The translations under genes were made by a program, and so were the position numbers. 64,000 nucleotides of DNA from Virgibacillus necropolis (GTDB lineage: Bacteria > Bacillota > Bacilli > Bacillales > Amphibacillaceae), in the NCBI RefSeq assembly GCF_002224365.1, contig NZ_CP022437.1, forward strand, positions 3,906,001 to 3,970,000. Direction: 5' to 3'. Numbering within the stretch: the stretch's first letter is position 1; each line of letters begins with the position of its first letter. Positions 9,019 to 17,840 of this stretch are shown here, in pieces. Below the pieces are notes generated by a model. It was not told the origin of the DNA and ran no database searches. It saw only the letters and a list, made by a program, of their open reading frames with translations.

Positions 9019-10782
9019 TTACCCTTTTAAATCGGGCTGATCTAAATTTTGTACTTGATATAAGTTATAGTAGCTACCTTGTTTTTTCATTAGTTCCTCG
9101 TGGGAACCACTTTCTCTGATTTCGCCACCAACAACTACGACTATTCTATCTGCGTGGGTGATCGTCGCTAATCTATGCGCGACAATAAATGTTGTTCGAT
9201 CTGACGCTAACTTTTCTAGTGCTTCTTGAATTGTATGCTCACTTTCCAAGTCAAGTGCTGAAGTCGCTTCGTCAAAGATTAATATTGGAGGGTTTTTTAA
9301 AAATACTCGAGCAATCGCAATACGTTGCTTCTGTCCCCCAGATAGTTTCACTCCACGTTCACCAACCAATGTATCATAGCCGTGTACCAAATCGGTGATA
9401 AAGTCATGTGCGTTCGCTGCCTTGGCTGCGGTTATCACTTCTTCATCTGTAGCATCAGGATTACCCATTCGAATGTTCATTGAAATCGATTCACTGAATA
9501 ACGTATTATCTTGGAGTACCATTCCTATATTGTCTCTGAGTGAGCGTGCTTTCACATCACGTATATCCGTTCCATCAATTTTTATCGATCCTTTTGTAAC
9601 ATCGTAAAAACGTGGTATTAAACTGATTAATGTGGACTTACCACCACCACTCATACCGACTAAGGCTATGGTCTCACCCTTTTTCACTTGGAGTGAGACA
9701 TCCTTTAATACATCAGGTTCATCCTCATCGTAACGGAAAGAAATACGATCAATATCTACATTACCTTCTACCCCAGTCATAGCTTTCGCATCTTTTTTAT
9801 CGACAATATCATACTTTTCATTTAAAAATTCAAATACACGGTCGATAGACGCGATGGATTGCGTCAAAACAGTTGACGAATTAATTAATCGACGCAGAGG
9901 ACTATAGACACGCTCCATATAAGCAACGAATGCTACCATTGTTCCAACCGATAAACCACCATTAATAACTTGGTAGCCTGCGTAAGCAATAACCAACAGT
10001 GGTGCTAAATCAGTGATTGTGTTTGTAACTGCAAATGTTTTTGCATTCCAATTTGTATGGTTAAGAGCCTTATCTAAAAAGTTTTCATTTCGTTTATTAA
10101 ATTGTCCTTGCTCATATTCCTCAAGTGCAAAACTTCTTGTTACCGGGACACCTTGAACACGTTCGTGAAGGTGACCCTGAACCTCCGCTAAGGCTTGCGA
10201 ACGGTCACGGGTCAAACGGCGTAATCTACCGTAAAAGTATTTAATTGAGAAACCGAAGAAGGGAAATAAAATAATTGAAACTAGGGTTAATCCTACATTC
10301 ATTGTCATCATGATGGTAATTGCAATTAAAATGGTTATTATGTCTAACCATACGTTCATTAAACCTGTTAGCACGAAATTTTTTGTTTGTTCGACATCAT
10401 GTATTACCCGGGAAATAATTTCGCCGGTTTTTGTCTGCGAGTAAAATCGTAAACTTAATTTTTGTATGTGATCGAACAGTCTATCCCTTATGTCAAAAAG
10501 GATTTTGTTCCCTACCCATTGCGCTAAATATTGTCGAATGTATTCAACTGGTGGCCGTAAGATTAAGAAAATAACGAAAGCTCCACCCATAATCCAAAGC
10601 AGTTCACTTGTTTTCGCGCCATCACTCATATTTTCTGCATTAATAATATCATCAATTATATATTTTAAAATTAATGGCAGTAATAGTGGAATAGCAAACT
10701 TTATTATGCCTATTAAAATTGTCCAAACTATTTTCCAGCGATACGGTTTAACAAATTGCATGTATTGCTTTACACTACTCAT
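9019..10782 (-). CDS. ABC exporter, fused membrane and ATPase domains (YgaD-like)
   Basis: Half-transporter of the MsbA/LmrA/BmrA type, 587 residues, expected to act as a dimer in the plasma membrane. The N-terminal half has six helices (about 15-300). The ATPase domain shows Walker A GMSGGGKSTL (about 375-384), the signature LSGGQKQRIAIAR, Walker B ILIFDEATSALD and the switch region VAHRLAT. The start is at MSSVKQYMQF with GAGGT about 10 bases upstream. In B. subtilis, ygaD lies between ygaC and gsaB, and the same order is seen here. The substrate is unknown; family members export lipids and drugs. Confidence 0.92.
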   Translation of the reverse strand: MSSVKQYMQFVKPYRWKIVWTILIGIIKFAIPLLLPLILKYIIDDIINAENMSDGAKTSELLWIMGGAFVIFLILRPPVEYIRQYLAQWVGNKILFDIRDRLFDHIQKLSLRFYSQTKTGEIISRVIHDVEQTKNFVLTGLMNVWLDIITILIAITIMMTMNVGLTLVSIILFPFFGFSIKYFYGRLRRLTRDRSQALAEVQGHLHERVQGVPVTRSFALEEYEQGQFNKRNENFLDKALNHTNWNAKTFAVTNTITDLAPLLVIAYAGYQVINGGLSVGTMVAFVAYMERVYSPLRRLINSSTVLTQSIASIDRVFEFLNEKYDIVDKKDAKAMTGVEGNVDIDRISFRYDEDEPDVLKDVSLQVKKGETIALVGMSGGGKSTLISLIPRFYDVTKGSIKIDGTDIRDVKARSLRDNIGMVLQDNTLFSESISMNIRMGNPDATDEEVITAAKAANAHDFITDLVHGYDTLVGERGVKLSGGQKQRIAIARVFLKNPPILIFDEATSALDLESEHTIQEALEKLASDRTTFIVAHRLATITHADRIVVVVGGEIRESGSHEELMKKQGSYYNLYQVQNLDQPDLKG

Positions 10783-10830
10783 TTTTATATCTACCTCATC
10801 TATTTACTATTATTTCTTTACTGCTCGTTT

Positions 10831-10859
10831 TTCTTATACCGGCGTTCCCTTAAAACTTA
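10831..10859. repeat. left half of an interrupted dispersed repeat
   Basis: The piece TTCTTATACCGGCGTTCCCT followed by TAAAACTTA matches intergenic copies at 19118 and 22268. Its continuation (TTTACTTTCCTTACGTGCAA) is found only at 11399, after the 0.53-kb insertion. The last seven bases, AAACTTA (10853-10859), are repeated at 11392-11398. Confidence 0.7.
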
Positions 10860-11391
10860 AGGCTGTTTTCGTACGCATTGTTGCTTTTTCATCTTCATAG
10901 TTGATATAAATGCGACGTAAGTGCTGGTTTTGGTGGTTGGACAACCGTTCCGGAAATCCACTTCGCTAGGGTTCTACTTAACAATTTCAATTTACTTGCT
11001 TTTAATCACAAAGGTAGCCAACAATTTGTGGCAGTTGATTGTAGCGGAGGGCAGTCGACTCCTGCGGGAGGATAGGCATAGGTGAGACCCCGCAGTGCGA
11101 CAGCAGGCCACTGAAAAAGTGGTGGATTTTAAAAATTTAACTTTTCACTTTAACTTAGCATCCTCGAATATACGGAGACTCCTCGAAAAAGAAAAGCACT
11201 TTTTCTTCGTGCGATGCCTTTTCAGGGGAGCATTCCTTATCCTGCGGGAAGTAAGAGATCGGCGAGACCCCGCAGGACGGCAGTCCGAGGAGGCTCACCA
11301 GCCGCCCGCGGAAAGCGACTGCCCGGAGCGGCATGTTACGTCGCATTTTATATCCATTCTCTCAACAGCAACATTCTTTACGAAAACAGCC
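10860..11391. mobile_element. non-coding inverted-repeat insertion (MITE-like, 0.53 kb)
   Basis: The ends are inverted repeats: GGCTGTTTTCGTA at 10861-10873 against TACGAAAACAGCC at 11379-11391, a perfect 13 bp. The similarity continues inward to about 60 bp, ending at GCGACGTAA on the left and TTACGTCGC on the right. It is flanked by AAACTTA on both sides. The interior holds GC-rich CTCCTGCGGGA and GAGACCCCGCAGG palindromic pieces, and a segment from 11104 to about 11330 that resembles the MITE at 36061, including CCACTGAAAAAGTGG. There is no transposase ORF. Short ORFs across it reflect GC-rich repeats, not genes. This accounts for most of the 704-base gap between the exporter and NtdP. Confidence 0.7.
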
Positions 11392-11486
11392 AAACTTATT
11401 TACTTTCCTTACGTGCAAGAAAAACCCTTGCTACATTTGTAACAAGGTTTCACATTCATATATACTGTCTAGTTACAGTACTTTTA

Positions 11487-12014
11487 TCATCTATAAGTTA
11501 AAAACCGTTCATACCATTGATCCACGAACTCGGGTGAGAATGGTCCTTTTCTTTGATGCACCCACTTAAGCAAGTAATCCATATGCTTGTACAAAATTTG
11601 ATCTAATATTGCTGGATAATCCATTTGTTCCTTATGTTCAGCATACTCATCTTCATCTAATAAATTATAAGTCATGTCTGGAAATACTTTTACATCTAAA
11701 TCATAATCAATATATTTTAAAGCTTCATCATCGTAAACAAATGGCGAACTAATATTACAATAATAGTGAATTCCATCATTTCGTAACATTCCTATGATAT
11801 TAAACCAATACTTCGCATGAAAATAACAAATTGCAGGTTCTCTAGTGACCCATGTTCTCCCATCGCTTTCAACCACGTTGGTCTTGTCGTTCGCGCCAAT
11901 CACTTCATCTTCTGTCCGCTTCAAGACAAGGCAATTTTCCCAAACTCGGTGTAGCTGTCCATTATGCTTGTAGCTCTTAATTTGAATTTTCGAACCTGTT
12001 TCAGGGCCAGCCAT
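11487..12014 (-). CDS. ntdP: nucleoside tri-/diphosphate phosphatase NtdP (YgaC, DUF402)
   Basis: Member of the DUF402 family, 175 residues (B. subtilis YgaC has 176), known as a metal-dependent phosphatase that cleaves the terminal phosphate of NTPs and NDPs. The sequence has the typical N-terminal beta-rich core ([17 protein letters not shown]), the [17 protein letters not shown] segment, and the Asp/Glu-rich [11 protein letters not shown] metal-site region. It is located next to sspE and the YgaD-like exporter, the same arrangement as in B. subtilis. An AGGAAG ribosome site precedes MAGPETGSK. Confidence 0.9.
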   Translation of the reverse strand: MAGPETGSKIQIKSYKHNGQLHRVWENCLVLKRTEDEVIGANDKTNVVESDGRTWVTREPAICYFHAKYWFNIIGMLRNDGIHYYCNISSPFVYDDEALKYIDYDLDVKVFPDMTYNLLDEDEYAEHKEQMDYPAILDQILYKHMDYLLKWVHQRKGPFSPEFVDQWYERFLTYR

Positions 12015-12121
12015 CTTATCTTCCTTTCTGTTTACTTCCCACTTCCTTTTTTTACATTATAATAGCAAGCGTGTTAAAGATAAAGGAACAAGCTCATTCT
12101 TTGTTTCATTTAAAAAACAAG

Positions 12122-12156
12122 AAAAGAGCTTTCTTGGGAGAAGAAAGCTCTTTTCT
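12122..12156 (-). terminator. intrinsic terminator of sspE
   Basis: AAAAGAGCTTTCTT and AAGAAAGCTCTTTT form a perfect stem with a loop of about six bases; the T run serves the minus-strand sspE transcript. It also insulates NtdP from sspE. Confidence 0.85.
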
Positions 12157-12183
12157 GAGTCAGAAAAAAACGGGGTAGATAAA

Positions 12184-12363
12184 CTATTTCTTATTTTGTT
12201 GAGACTTTTGGTTTTGTTTTTTTACTTCTTGTGCATTTGTTTCAGATGCAAATTCAGTACCAAATTGTCCTTGACCTTGAGCTGCTTTTTGGTTTTGTTT
12301 CTTTACTTCTTGAACATTTGTACCAGCAGCAGATTTGTTAGGTTGTTGTGGTTTGTTAGCCAT
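12184..12363 (-). CDS. sspE: gamma-type small acid-soluble spore protein
   Basis: Spore storage protein of the gamma SASP class, 59 residues, Gln/Asn/Lys-rich with no hydrophobic core. It has two repeated segments, AGTNVQEVKKQNQKA and ASETNAQEVKKQNQKS, separated by GQFGTEFAS, the family's germination-protease site (cleavage after Glu). The longer open frame begins 11 codons upstream, but AGGAGGTG sits 7 bases before the ATG of MANKPQQPNK. B. subtilis SspE is longer (84 residues). In the forespore it stores amino acids for outgrowth. It is direct evidence for a spore-forming host. I saw no convincing sigma-G promoter. Confidence 0.92.
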   Translation of the reverse strand: MANKPQQPNKSAAGTNVQEVKKQNQKAAQGQGQFGTEFASETNAQEVKKQNQKSQQNKK

Positions 12364-12516
12364 CAATATCACCTCCGCAATAATTAATTTAACCATTTTG
12401 GGAGATGTTATCCTAAAAAAAGAGTAGTTAATTTTAACATATTTTGGAATAAAATGGATAATTAAAAGCCGTTACATATATAAACGAAGTAAATACTATA
12501 ATAAATAAATAAGTGC

Positions 12517-13590
12517 TTATCCTAATAGAAACTGTTTCATCTTTTGATGGGAAACTGGAAATGGAAATGCCTCCATTTCATTCTTATTTACAAACCGGGC
12601 ATTTGATAAACAGGTTTGACTACTTATAGAGGTTGCTTCATGTATCTCTAAATCCCATATAAGATGGGAAAAAACATGTTTTAATTTACCAGCTTCTCTT
12701 TTTAAAGCAACATCAATGCCATACTCTTTTTCAAACCAAGAAGGGATTTGATTAAAACCCATTTCATTTAAAGGAACCATAGGGAATTGCCATAGATTAG
12801 CTAATAATCCAGTCTCAGGTCTTTTTTCAATTAAATAATTACCCTCTTTGTTTTTGATTAATAATGCAACATAAGGCAGGCTTTTCTGCTTTTTAGCTTT
12901 TGACTTAATCGGTAATTGCTTCTCGATTCCTTCAGCAAATGCCTGGCAATGCTGTTGAACTGGACAAAGCATACACATTGGATTTTTTGGCGTACAAACA
13001 ATTGCACCTAATTCCATCAATCCCTGATTAAATGATGATGGGTCAACATGCGAGATTAGTTCTCGAACATGGTTTTCAAAAACTTTTTTTGTACGGGGCT
13101 TTGCGATATCCTCTTCCACTTTTAAAATCCGGGATAGGACACGCATAACATTACCATCTACAGCAGGCTCTGGTTGATCGTAAGCAATGGAAAGAATTGC
13201 TCCTTTCGTATAAGGACCTACACCTTTTAAAGATCCTAAATCGCTTGGATTAGCAGGTATTTCTCCTCCATAAGAGGCAACCACTTCTCTAATAGCGTTT
13301 TGTAAGTTACGAGCACGGGAATAGTATCCTAGACCTTCCCATGCTTTTAAGACATCTTGTTCCTTGGCACTTGCTAAATCATAAAGAGTGGGAAAATCAT
13401 CAATAAATTTATTAAAATATGGAATTACCGTATCTACCTTTGTTTGTTGTAGCATAACTTCAGATACCCAAATTTTATATGGGTTCTGTTCTACGCGCCA
13501 AGGTAAATCACGTTTATTTTCTTGATACCAGTTAATTAGATCATCTTGGAATTGCGATATATCAATGTGTAGTAAAGTATTATCTTTCAT
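12517..13590 (-). CDS. mutY: A/G-specific adenine DNA glycosylase
   Basis: Base-excision repair enzyme that removes adenine mispaired with 8-oxoguanine. The N-terminal HhH-GPD domain has WVSEVMLQQTKVDTV (catalytic Glu), the hairpin LKGVGPYTKGAIL and the catalytic Asp in VDGNVMRVLSR. The [4Fe-4S] ligands follow as C-x6-C-x2-C-x5-C (CTPKNPMCMLCPVQQHC). The C-terminal third (about 225-357) is the NUDIX-like 8-oxoG recognition domain (IEKRPETGLLANLWQFP). The full family length is 357 residues. It is divergent from the YfhP-like gene, as in B. subtilis (yfhQ/yfhP). Confidence 0.96.
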   Translation of the reverse strand: MKDNTLLHIDISQFQDDLINWYQENKRDLPWRVEQNPYKIWVSEVMLQQTKVDTVIPYFNKFIDDFPTLYDLASAKEQDVLKAWEGLGYYSRARNLQNAIREVVASYGGEIPANPSDLGSLKGVGPYTKGAILSIAYDQPEPAVDGNVMRVLSRILKVEEDIAKPRTKKVFENHVRELISHVDPSSFNQGLMELGAIVCTPKNPMCMLCPVQQHCQAFAEGIEKQLPIKSKAKKQKSLPYVALLIKNKEGNYLIEKRPETGLLANLWQFPMVPLNEMGFNQIPSWFEKEYGIDVALKREAGKLKHVFSHLIWDLEIHEATSISSQTCLSNARFVNKNEMEAFPFPVSHQKMKQFLLG

Positions 13591-13672
13591 TTATTCACAA
13601 CCTTTATGTTACAATAAATTTCGACTATCAGAGATTGACACCTAGATACGCATCTAAGGAGGAGCTCGAATT

Positions 13673-14659
13673 ATGGATACTGGCACCCATGTGGTCATGG
13701 GGGTTGCTTTAGGAGGACTTGCAACTCTGGACCCAACTGTGCATAACGATCCTACACTATTTAGTGCAGTCCTAGTAGGAACAATAATCGGTTCACATGC
13801 ACCTGATTTTGATACAATTTTAAAGTTAAGAAATAATGCAGTGTATATAAGGCATCACCGTGGCATAACACATTCCATTCCAGCAGTCATCCTATGGGGT
13901 ATACTCCTTGCAGGAATCATTCACTTATTTGTTCCTCAGGTGAATTTCTTGCACCTTTGGTTATGGACGTTCTTAGCTGTTGTTATTCATGTATTTGTCG
14001 ATATATTCAATGCATATGGAACACAGGCATATAGGCCATTCACAAATAAATGGGTTGCCCATGGATTTATAAATACCTTTGATCCCTATATTTTCATTTT
14101 GCATATAGCAGGTATTTTTGCATGGATGCTAGGTGCAAATCCAGGATACACATGGCTAGTAATTTATGCGGTGATTACTTTATATTATATCAAACGTTAT
14201 ATGGATAAAAGGGAAATTATTAAAAAGATTCACGATTATTTTCCCGACGTAAAACAAATTGCTACATCCCCAACATTAAAACAAAATTTCTGGAGAGTAG
14301 CAATTACGACTACAGATAACTTTTATGTCGGAAAAGCGGAAAATGGTCATATTCAAATCGTTGATGAATTTAAAAAGGTTCCTTTACCAGATACAGAAAT
14401 CATTCAACTTGCTAAAGAAGATAAAAATGTTTCCGCGTTCCTATCGTTCTCTCCTGTTTATCGATGGGAGATAAATGATTATGATGATTTTACCGAAGTA
14501 AGATTTATTGACTTGAGATACCGTTCAAAGGGACATTATCCTTTTGTCGCGGTTGTACAGATTGATGATAATATGCGGATTATGAGTTCCTATACAGGTT
14601 GGATCTTTTCTGAACAAAAACTTCAAAGCAAATTATTATTTGAAGATAATCCAATTTAA
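13673..14659 (+). CDS. yfhP: YfhP-like membrane-bound metal-dependent hydrolase (DUF457)
   Basis: Integral membrane protein of the DUF457 / putative metal-dependent hydrolase family, 328 residues (B. subtilis YfhP has about the same length). The conserved N-terminal motifs are DTGTHVVMGVALGG (His6), GSHAPDFDT (41-48) and RHHRGITHSIP (60-70), followed by hydrophobic helices to about residue 175 and a soluble C-terminal domain. AAGGAGG precedes the ATG. The biochemical role is not established; in B. subtilis yfhP represses its own operon. The gene sits between mutY and yfhH as in B. subtilis. Confidence 0.88.
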   Translation: MDTGTHVVMGVALGGLATLDPTVHNDPTLFSAVLVGTIIGSHAPDFDTILKLRNNAVYIRHHRGITHSIPAVILWGILLAGIIHLFVPQVNFLHLWLWTFLAVVIHVFVDIFNAYGTQAYRPFTNKWVAHGFINTFDPYIFILHIAGIFAWMLGANPGYTWLVIYAVITLYYIKRYMDKREIIKKIHDYFPDVKQIATSPTLKQNFWRVAITTTDNFYVGKAENGHIQIVDEFKKVPLPDTEIIQLAKEDKNVSAFLSFSPVYRWEINDYDDFTEVRFIDLRYRSKGHYPFVAVVQIDDNMRIMSSYTGWIFSEQKLQSKLLFEDNPI

Positions 14660-14660
14660 A

Positions 14661-14702
14661 ACAGCGAGGCGACTAGCAAGTCGCTCCGCTGTTAATTTTT
14701 TA
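14661..14702. terminator. bidirectional terminator between yfhP and yfhH
   Basis: AACAGCGAGGCGACT pairs with AGTCGCTCCGCTGTT (one mismatch), with a T run on the plus strand. It lies between two convergent genes and overlaps the last codons of yfhH. Confidence 0.8.
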
Positions 14703-15027
14703 CCTTATCACCTACGATTGAAATTGGAATTGCTTCTTCTTTTTCATAGGTCTCATCAAGTAAATTAATCCGATGACCCCAGGCGAAAACCCCGTTAATA
14801 TAATTAATCTTAAATCGATGTCCAGGATCACCTTTAATTTGGTGAATATCTTCTGCTTTAAAGTCTTCTGGGTTTAACATATATGACATCGCAACTTGCA
14901 TCTTACGTTCATTTATCGCTACCTCACTAATATTCCCTACTCGTTCTGCTTTAAGTGCTTTTTCCTTTAGCCGACCAACTTCTTCTCGTAATTGTTCAAT
15001 TGAATAATCGCTATACCGAATATCCAA
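14692..15027 (-). CDS. yfhH: YfhH-like protein (DUF1811)
   Basis: Small soluble protein of the DUF1811/YfhH family, 111 residues, of unknown function. A coiled N-terminal half (YSIEQLREEVGRLKEKALKAE) leads to a small beta domain with HQIKGDPGHRFKINYINGVFAWGHR, the conserved part of the family. The start is the TTG of LDIRYSDYS, eight bases after a perfect AGGAGG. The frame is open much further up, but those residues overlap the divergent SDR gene and look non-coding. Its genomic place between RecX and YfhP is conserved with B. subtilis. Confidence 0.85.
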   Translation of the reverse strand: MDIRYSDYSIEQLREEVGRLKEKALKAERVGNISEVAINERKMQVAMSYMLNPEDFKAEDIHQIKGDPGHRFKINYINGVFAWGHRINLLDETYEKEEAIPISIVGDKVKN

Positions 15028-15127
15028 ATTATTCGCCTCCTCTACTTTCATTTTACATTTTACCAAGGTTTTAGGACAATGGAAATAAGGAATGCTTGAA
15101 AGTGAAAATATTAAGGGGGTTATCGAT

Positions 15128-15787
15128 ATGCCAAATATAGCAATAACTGGCGCAGGAAGTGGTTTAGGACGATCTTTAGCTTTAGAATATGCAAAAAATG
15201 GGTACACCATTTTTTTGCTGGGAAGGTCTGATACAAAGCTACATATTGTACAAAGTGAAATTTTAAGGGATGGCGGCAAGGCCTCAATCGTTCTGTGTGA
15301 TGTAAGTGAACCAGCATCCGTAAGTATTGCATTTCAACAAATTGGTAATTTAGACGTTTTTATAAATAACGCTGGTATTGGTATTTTTGGACCAGTAGAG
15401 GATTATACAGTCGAGGATTTAGAGTCTACTTTGAACACAAATATTAAGGGAACAATCTTGACCGTTCAATCTGCATTACCGTTGATTAGAAAAAGTAGTG
15501 GACGAATTTTAACAATAATTTCAACCGCAGGACTTCGCGGCAAAGTGAACGAATCCATTTATTGTGCAAGTAAATTCGCGGTAAAAGGATTTACGGAAAG
15601 TTTGCAAAAAGAATGGGAAACTGAGTCTATTTCTATAACTGCTGTTTATATGGGCGGTATGAACACACCTTTCTGGGATAATTCATCTCATGTGAAAGAT
15701 GCCTCCTCATTAAAAGGACCTGAAATTGTTGCTAAACAAATCTATGAAGAAGATGATGGGCGGAAAGAGATTGTAATAGATAAATAA
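15128..15787 (+). CDS. short-chain dehydrogenase/reductase
   Basis: Classical SDR, 219 residues. Visible are the Rossmann motif TGAGSGLG (about 6-13), NNAG near residue 80, the catalytic Ser in ISTAGL and YCASK with the catalytic Tyr and Lys. The start is the ATG of MPNIAITG with AAGGGGG before it, 12 codons inside a longer open frame. At 219 residues it lacks the C-terminal substrate loop of FabG/FabL, so the substrate cannot be named. It is divergent from yfhH and convergent with recX. Confidence 0.9.
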   Translation: MPNIAITGAGSGLGRSLALEYAKNGYTIFLLGRSDTKLHIVQSEILRDGGKASIVLCDVSEPASVSIAFQQIGNLDVFINNAGIGIFGPVEDYTVEDLESTLNTNIKGTILTVQSALPLIRKSSGRILTIISTAGLRGKVNESIYCASKFAVKGFTESLQKEWETESISITAVYMGGMNTPFWDNSSHVKDASSLKGPEIVAKQIYEEDDGRKEIVIDK

Positions 15788-15800
15788 TTAATACTACTGG

Positions 15801-15843
15801 GCTGATATATGCTTACGATTAGGGCATATATCAGCTACTTTTT
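15801..15843. terminator. terminator between SDR gene and recX
   Basis: GCTGATATATGC pairs with GCATATATCAGC across a loop of about ten bases, followed by CTACTTTTTT on the plus strand. It serves the SDR transcript. Confidence 0.8.
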
Positions 15844-15852
15844 AATACACTA

Positions 15853-16668
15853 TTACGCTTCTTCCTCAACTTCATCTAAAAATTGATTGATTAAATCTAT
15901 GCCAAATCCTTTTCGATATAGACCCTCTTTTACTTTATTTCGTAATTCATAACCGGTTAATTTCGCTCTGTGCTTTCGTAATAGCTTGTCTCCATGTTTG
16001 GTAATAGCTATCCATTCAGCATCATCATCTTTATCCTCTCCAAGGTCAGCAACCGCTTCTTTTATGACATCCTGTTCAAATCCTTTTTGCATAAGTGTAA
16101 CTTGAAGCTGTTGTAGCTGCTTATTGAAAGAGTCTTTACCCTGTTTATTCATTTTTTTATGGATCCATTTCTCTACTTTTTCCGTTTGTACATCGAACGT
16201 ATATTGCTCTATGGCTTTACTTGCAATTGCCACTGAAACACCTTTTTCAATCAATTCTTTTTTCACTAACATTGGACCTTTAATAGAAGTTTGTATTCTT
16301 GTTCGAACAAATGCATCTGCAAATATTGTATCATCAAGCAATCCTTCAGACTCTAATCGCTCCTTAATTTGTTTGATATGCTCCACATCAACTTCTTTTT
16401 TAACCAAATAATCATGAATTTCTTTTTTTGTTCGCATTCGGTAGCTTAAAAAATTGATAGTAAGGGTATAGGATTTATGTACATCATCTTTTTTGATCAG
16501 TGTTTCGATCATCGAATCGTCCAATTCTAGATCTTTACGAAGCTTATATTCGATTAGAAGCGCTTCATCAACACTAAAGCCATATTTTTCACCTTGGCCG
16601 TCGTCCAAAAAGATATTGTAACGTTTCTTATGTTTTTTCTGTGTAGTGATACGGGTAATCTTTTTCAC
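15853..16668 (-). CDS. recX: recombination regulator RecX
   Basis: RecA modulator, 271 residues (264 in B. subtilis), which binds RecA filaments and limits or remodels them. The protein has the RecX tandem three-helix repeats, with LTINFLSYRMRTKKEIHDYL near residue 70 and DTIFADAFVRTRIQTSIKGP near 120. The start is GTG at 16668, after GGGGAG. Gene order epimerase (yfhF)-recX-yfhH matches B. subtilis yfhF-yfhG-yfhH, though the epimerase is here divergent. Confidence 0.93.
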   Translation of the reverse strand: MKKITRITTQKKHKKRYNIFLDDGQGEKYGFSVDEALLIEYKLRKDLELDDSMIETLIKKDDVHKSYTLTINFLSYRMRTKKEIHDYLVKKEVDVEHIKQIKERLESEGLLDDTIFADAFVRTRIQTSIKGPMLVKKELIEKGVSVAIASKAIEQYTFDVQTEKVEKWIHKKMNKQGKDSFNKQLQQLQVTLMQKGFEQDVIKEAVADLGEDKDDDAEWIAITKHGDKLLRKHRAKLTGYELRNKVKEGLYRKGFGIDLINQFLDEVEEEA

Positions 16669-16749
16669 TGTTACTCTCCCCTTTTTTTAATAATAACACG
16701 AAATTTTTTACCAATCACCACTGTAAGAAACAAAAACTTGCATATACTA

Positions 16750-16812
16750 AGAAAAGCGGAGGCGACTGTTCATTGCTTATGACGGCAGCTTCTAGGAGCC
16801 GAAGCTAGACAA
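16750..16812. repeat. short bcr-like repeat (type A, shortened)
   Basis: AAGAAAAGCGGAGGCGACTG begins it and CTAGGAGCCGAAGCTAGA ends it, with the middle of the long version (TACGTCG hairpin) missing. It is one of several copies of an intergenic hairpin repeat; full versions are at 24619 and 44296. Confidence 0.75.
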
Positions 16813-16857
16813 GAAAAGCGAAATGAAACAATAAATATTTTGATTGGAGTGTTCGTA

Positions 16858-17781
16858 TTGAATATACTAATAACTGGTGGTACTGGATTTGTAGGGTCGA
16901 AATTAACAAAAGCATTAACAAGTGAAAATCATCATGTGTACATACTAACACGCTCTCCTGGTAACTATGAAAATACAGATCTTATCACACATATACCATA
17001 TGATTATTATGTACGTGACCTACCGGCAATACACACAGTCATAAACCTTGCTGGTGATACACTCTTTGGTTACTGGACAACAGAAAAGAAAACAAATATT
17101 ATGAAAAGCCGAACTGAAGTTACCCAACATGTGGTTGGAATGATGCAACAAATGGAGAAAAAGCCGGAAGTATTTATAAGTGCTTCAGCCATCGGTTTTT
17201 ATGGTACAAGTGAGGATCTCATCTTCACAGAAAATACAACGAAGCATGGAGATGATTTTCTAGCAAGAGTTGCGGTTGCTTGGGAAACAACTGCAATGCA
17301 AGTAGCAGATGAACTACACATCAGAACTGTCAGTGCACGCTTTGGGATTATTCTAGGAGAGAAAGGTGCATTGTCCTATATGACCTTACCAATTAAAATG
17401 TTTGCTGGTGGTAAAATTGGTACTGGAGAGCAGTGGATGTCATGGGTACATATTGAAGATGTAGTTAATTCTATTATCTTCTGTATGCGAAATGATCATA
17501 TTGAAGGACCAGTCAACATTACAGCGCCAAATCCAAAACGTAATAAAGACTTCACAAAAGTACTGGCAAAAGTATTGAAACGACCTTATTGGTTCACTAC
17601 CCCTTCCCCATTAATCCGTACAGCGATTGGTGAAATGAGTGAGCTTATGACAAAAGGACAATACGTACTACCTGGCAAGTTAGAAGACCAAAATTATCAA
17701 TTTTCTTATCCAAATTTAGAAGAAGCTTTACATGAAATTAACCTTCATAAAAAGCCACAAAAAAAATCACAAACTGGATAA
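16858..17781 (+). CDS. YfhF-like nucleoside-diphosphate-sugar epimerase (TIGR01777 family)
   Basis: Extended-SDR protein of the TIGR01777 epimerase family, 307 residues, with ITGGTGFVGSKL at the N terminus, the DUF1731-type C terminus and the family motif ASAIGFYGTSED near residue 115. The true start is the TTG at 16858, with GGAG eight bases before it; a longer frame begins at 16840. Function is uncharacterised. The last lysine/glutamine-rich residues look like a short disordered tail. It is followed by the leader RNA of the acetyltransferase gene. Confidence 0.88.
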   Translation: MNILITGGTGFVGSKLTKALTSENHHVYILTRSPGNYENTDLITHIPYDYYVRDLPAIHTVINLAGDTLFGYWTTEKKTNIMKSRTEVTQHVVGMMQQMEKKPEVFISASAIGFYGTSEDLIFTENTTKHGDDFLARVAVAWETTAMQVADELHIRTVSARFGIILGEKGALSYMTLPIKMFAGGKIGTGEQWMSWVHIEDVVNSIIFCMRNDHIEGPVNITAPNPKRNKDFTKVLAKVLKRPYWFTTPSPLIRTAIGEMSELMTKGQYVLPGKLEDQNYQFSYPNLEEALHEINLHKKPQKKSQTG

Positions 17782-17840
17782 AAAAATGATTCACATTTTA
17801 ATAAAATCTGTGTAAAATGTTAGTAAAGAAATTAAATGAT

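Noticed and set aside
11095-11569. Three overlapping ORFs between the exporter and NtdP
   Set aside because: They run through the inverted-repeat element's GC-rich palindromes; no ribosome sites and no protein-like composition.
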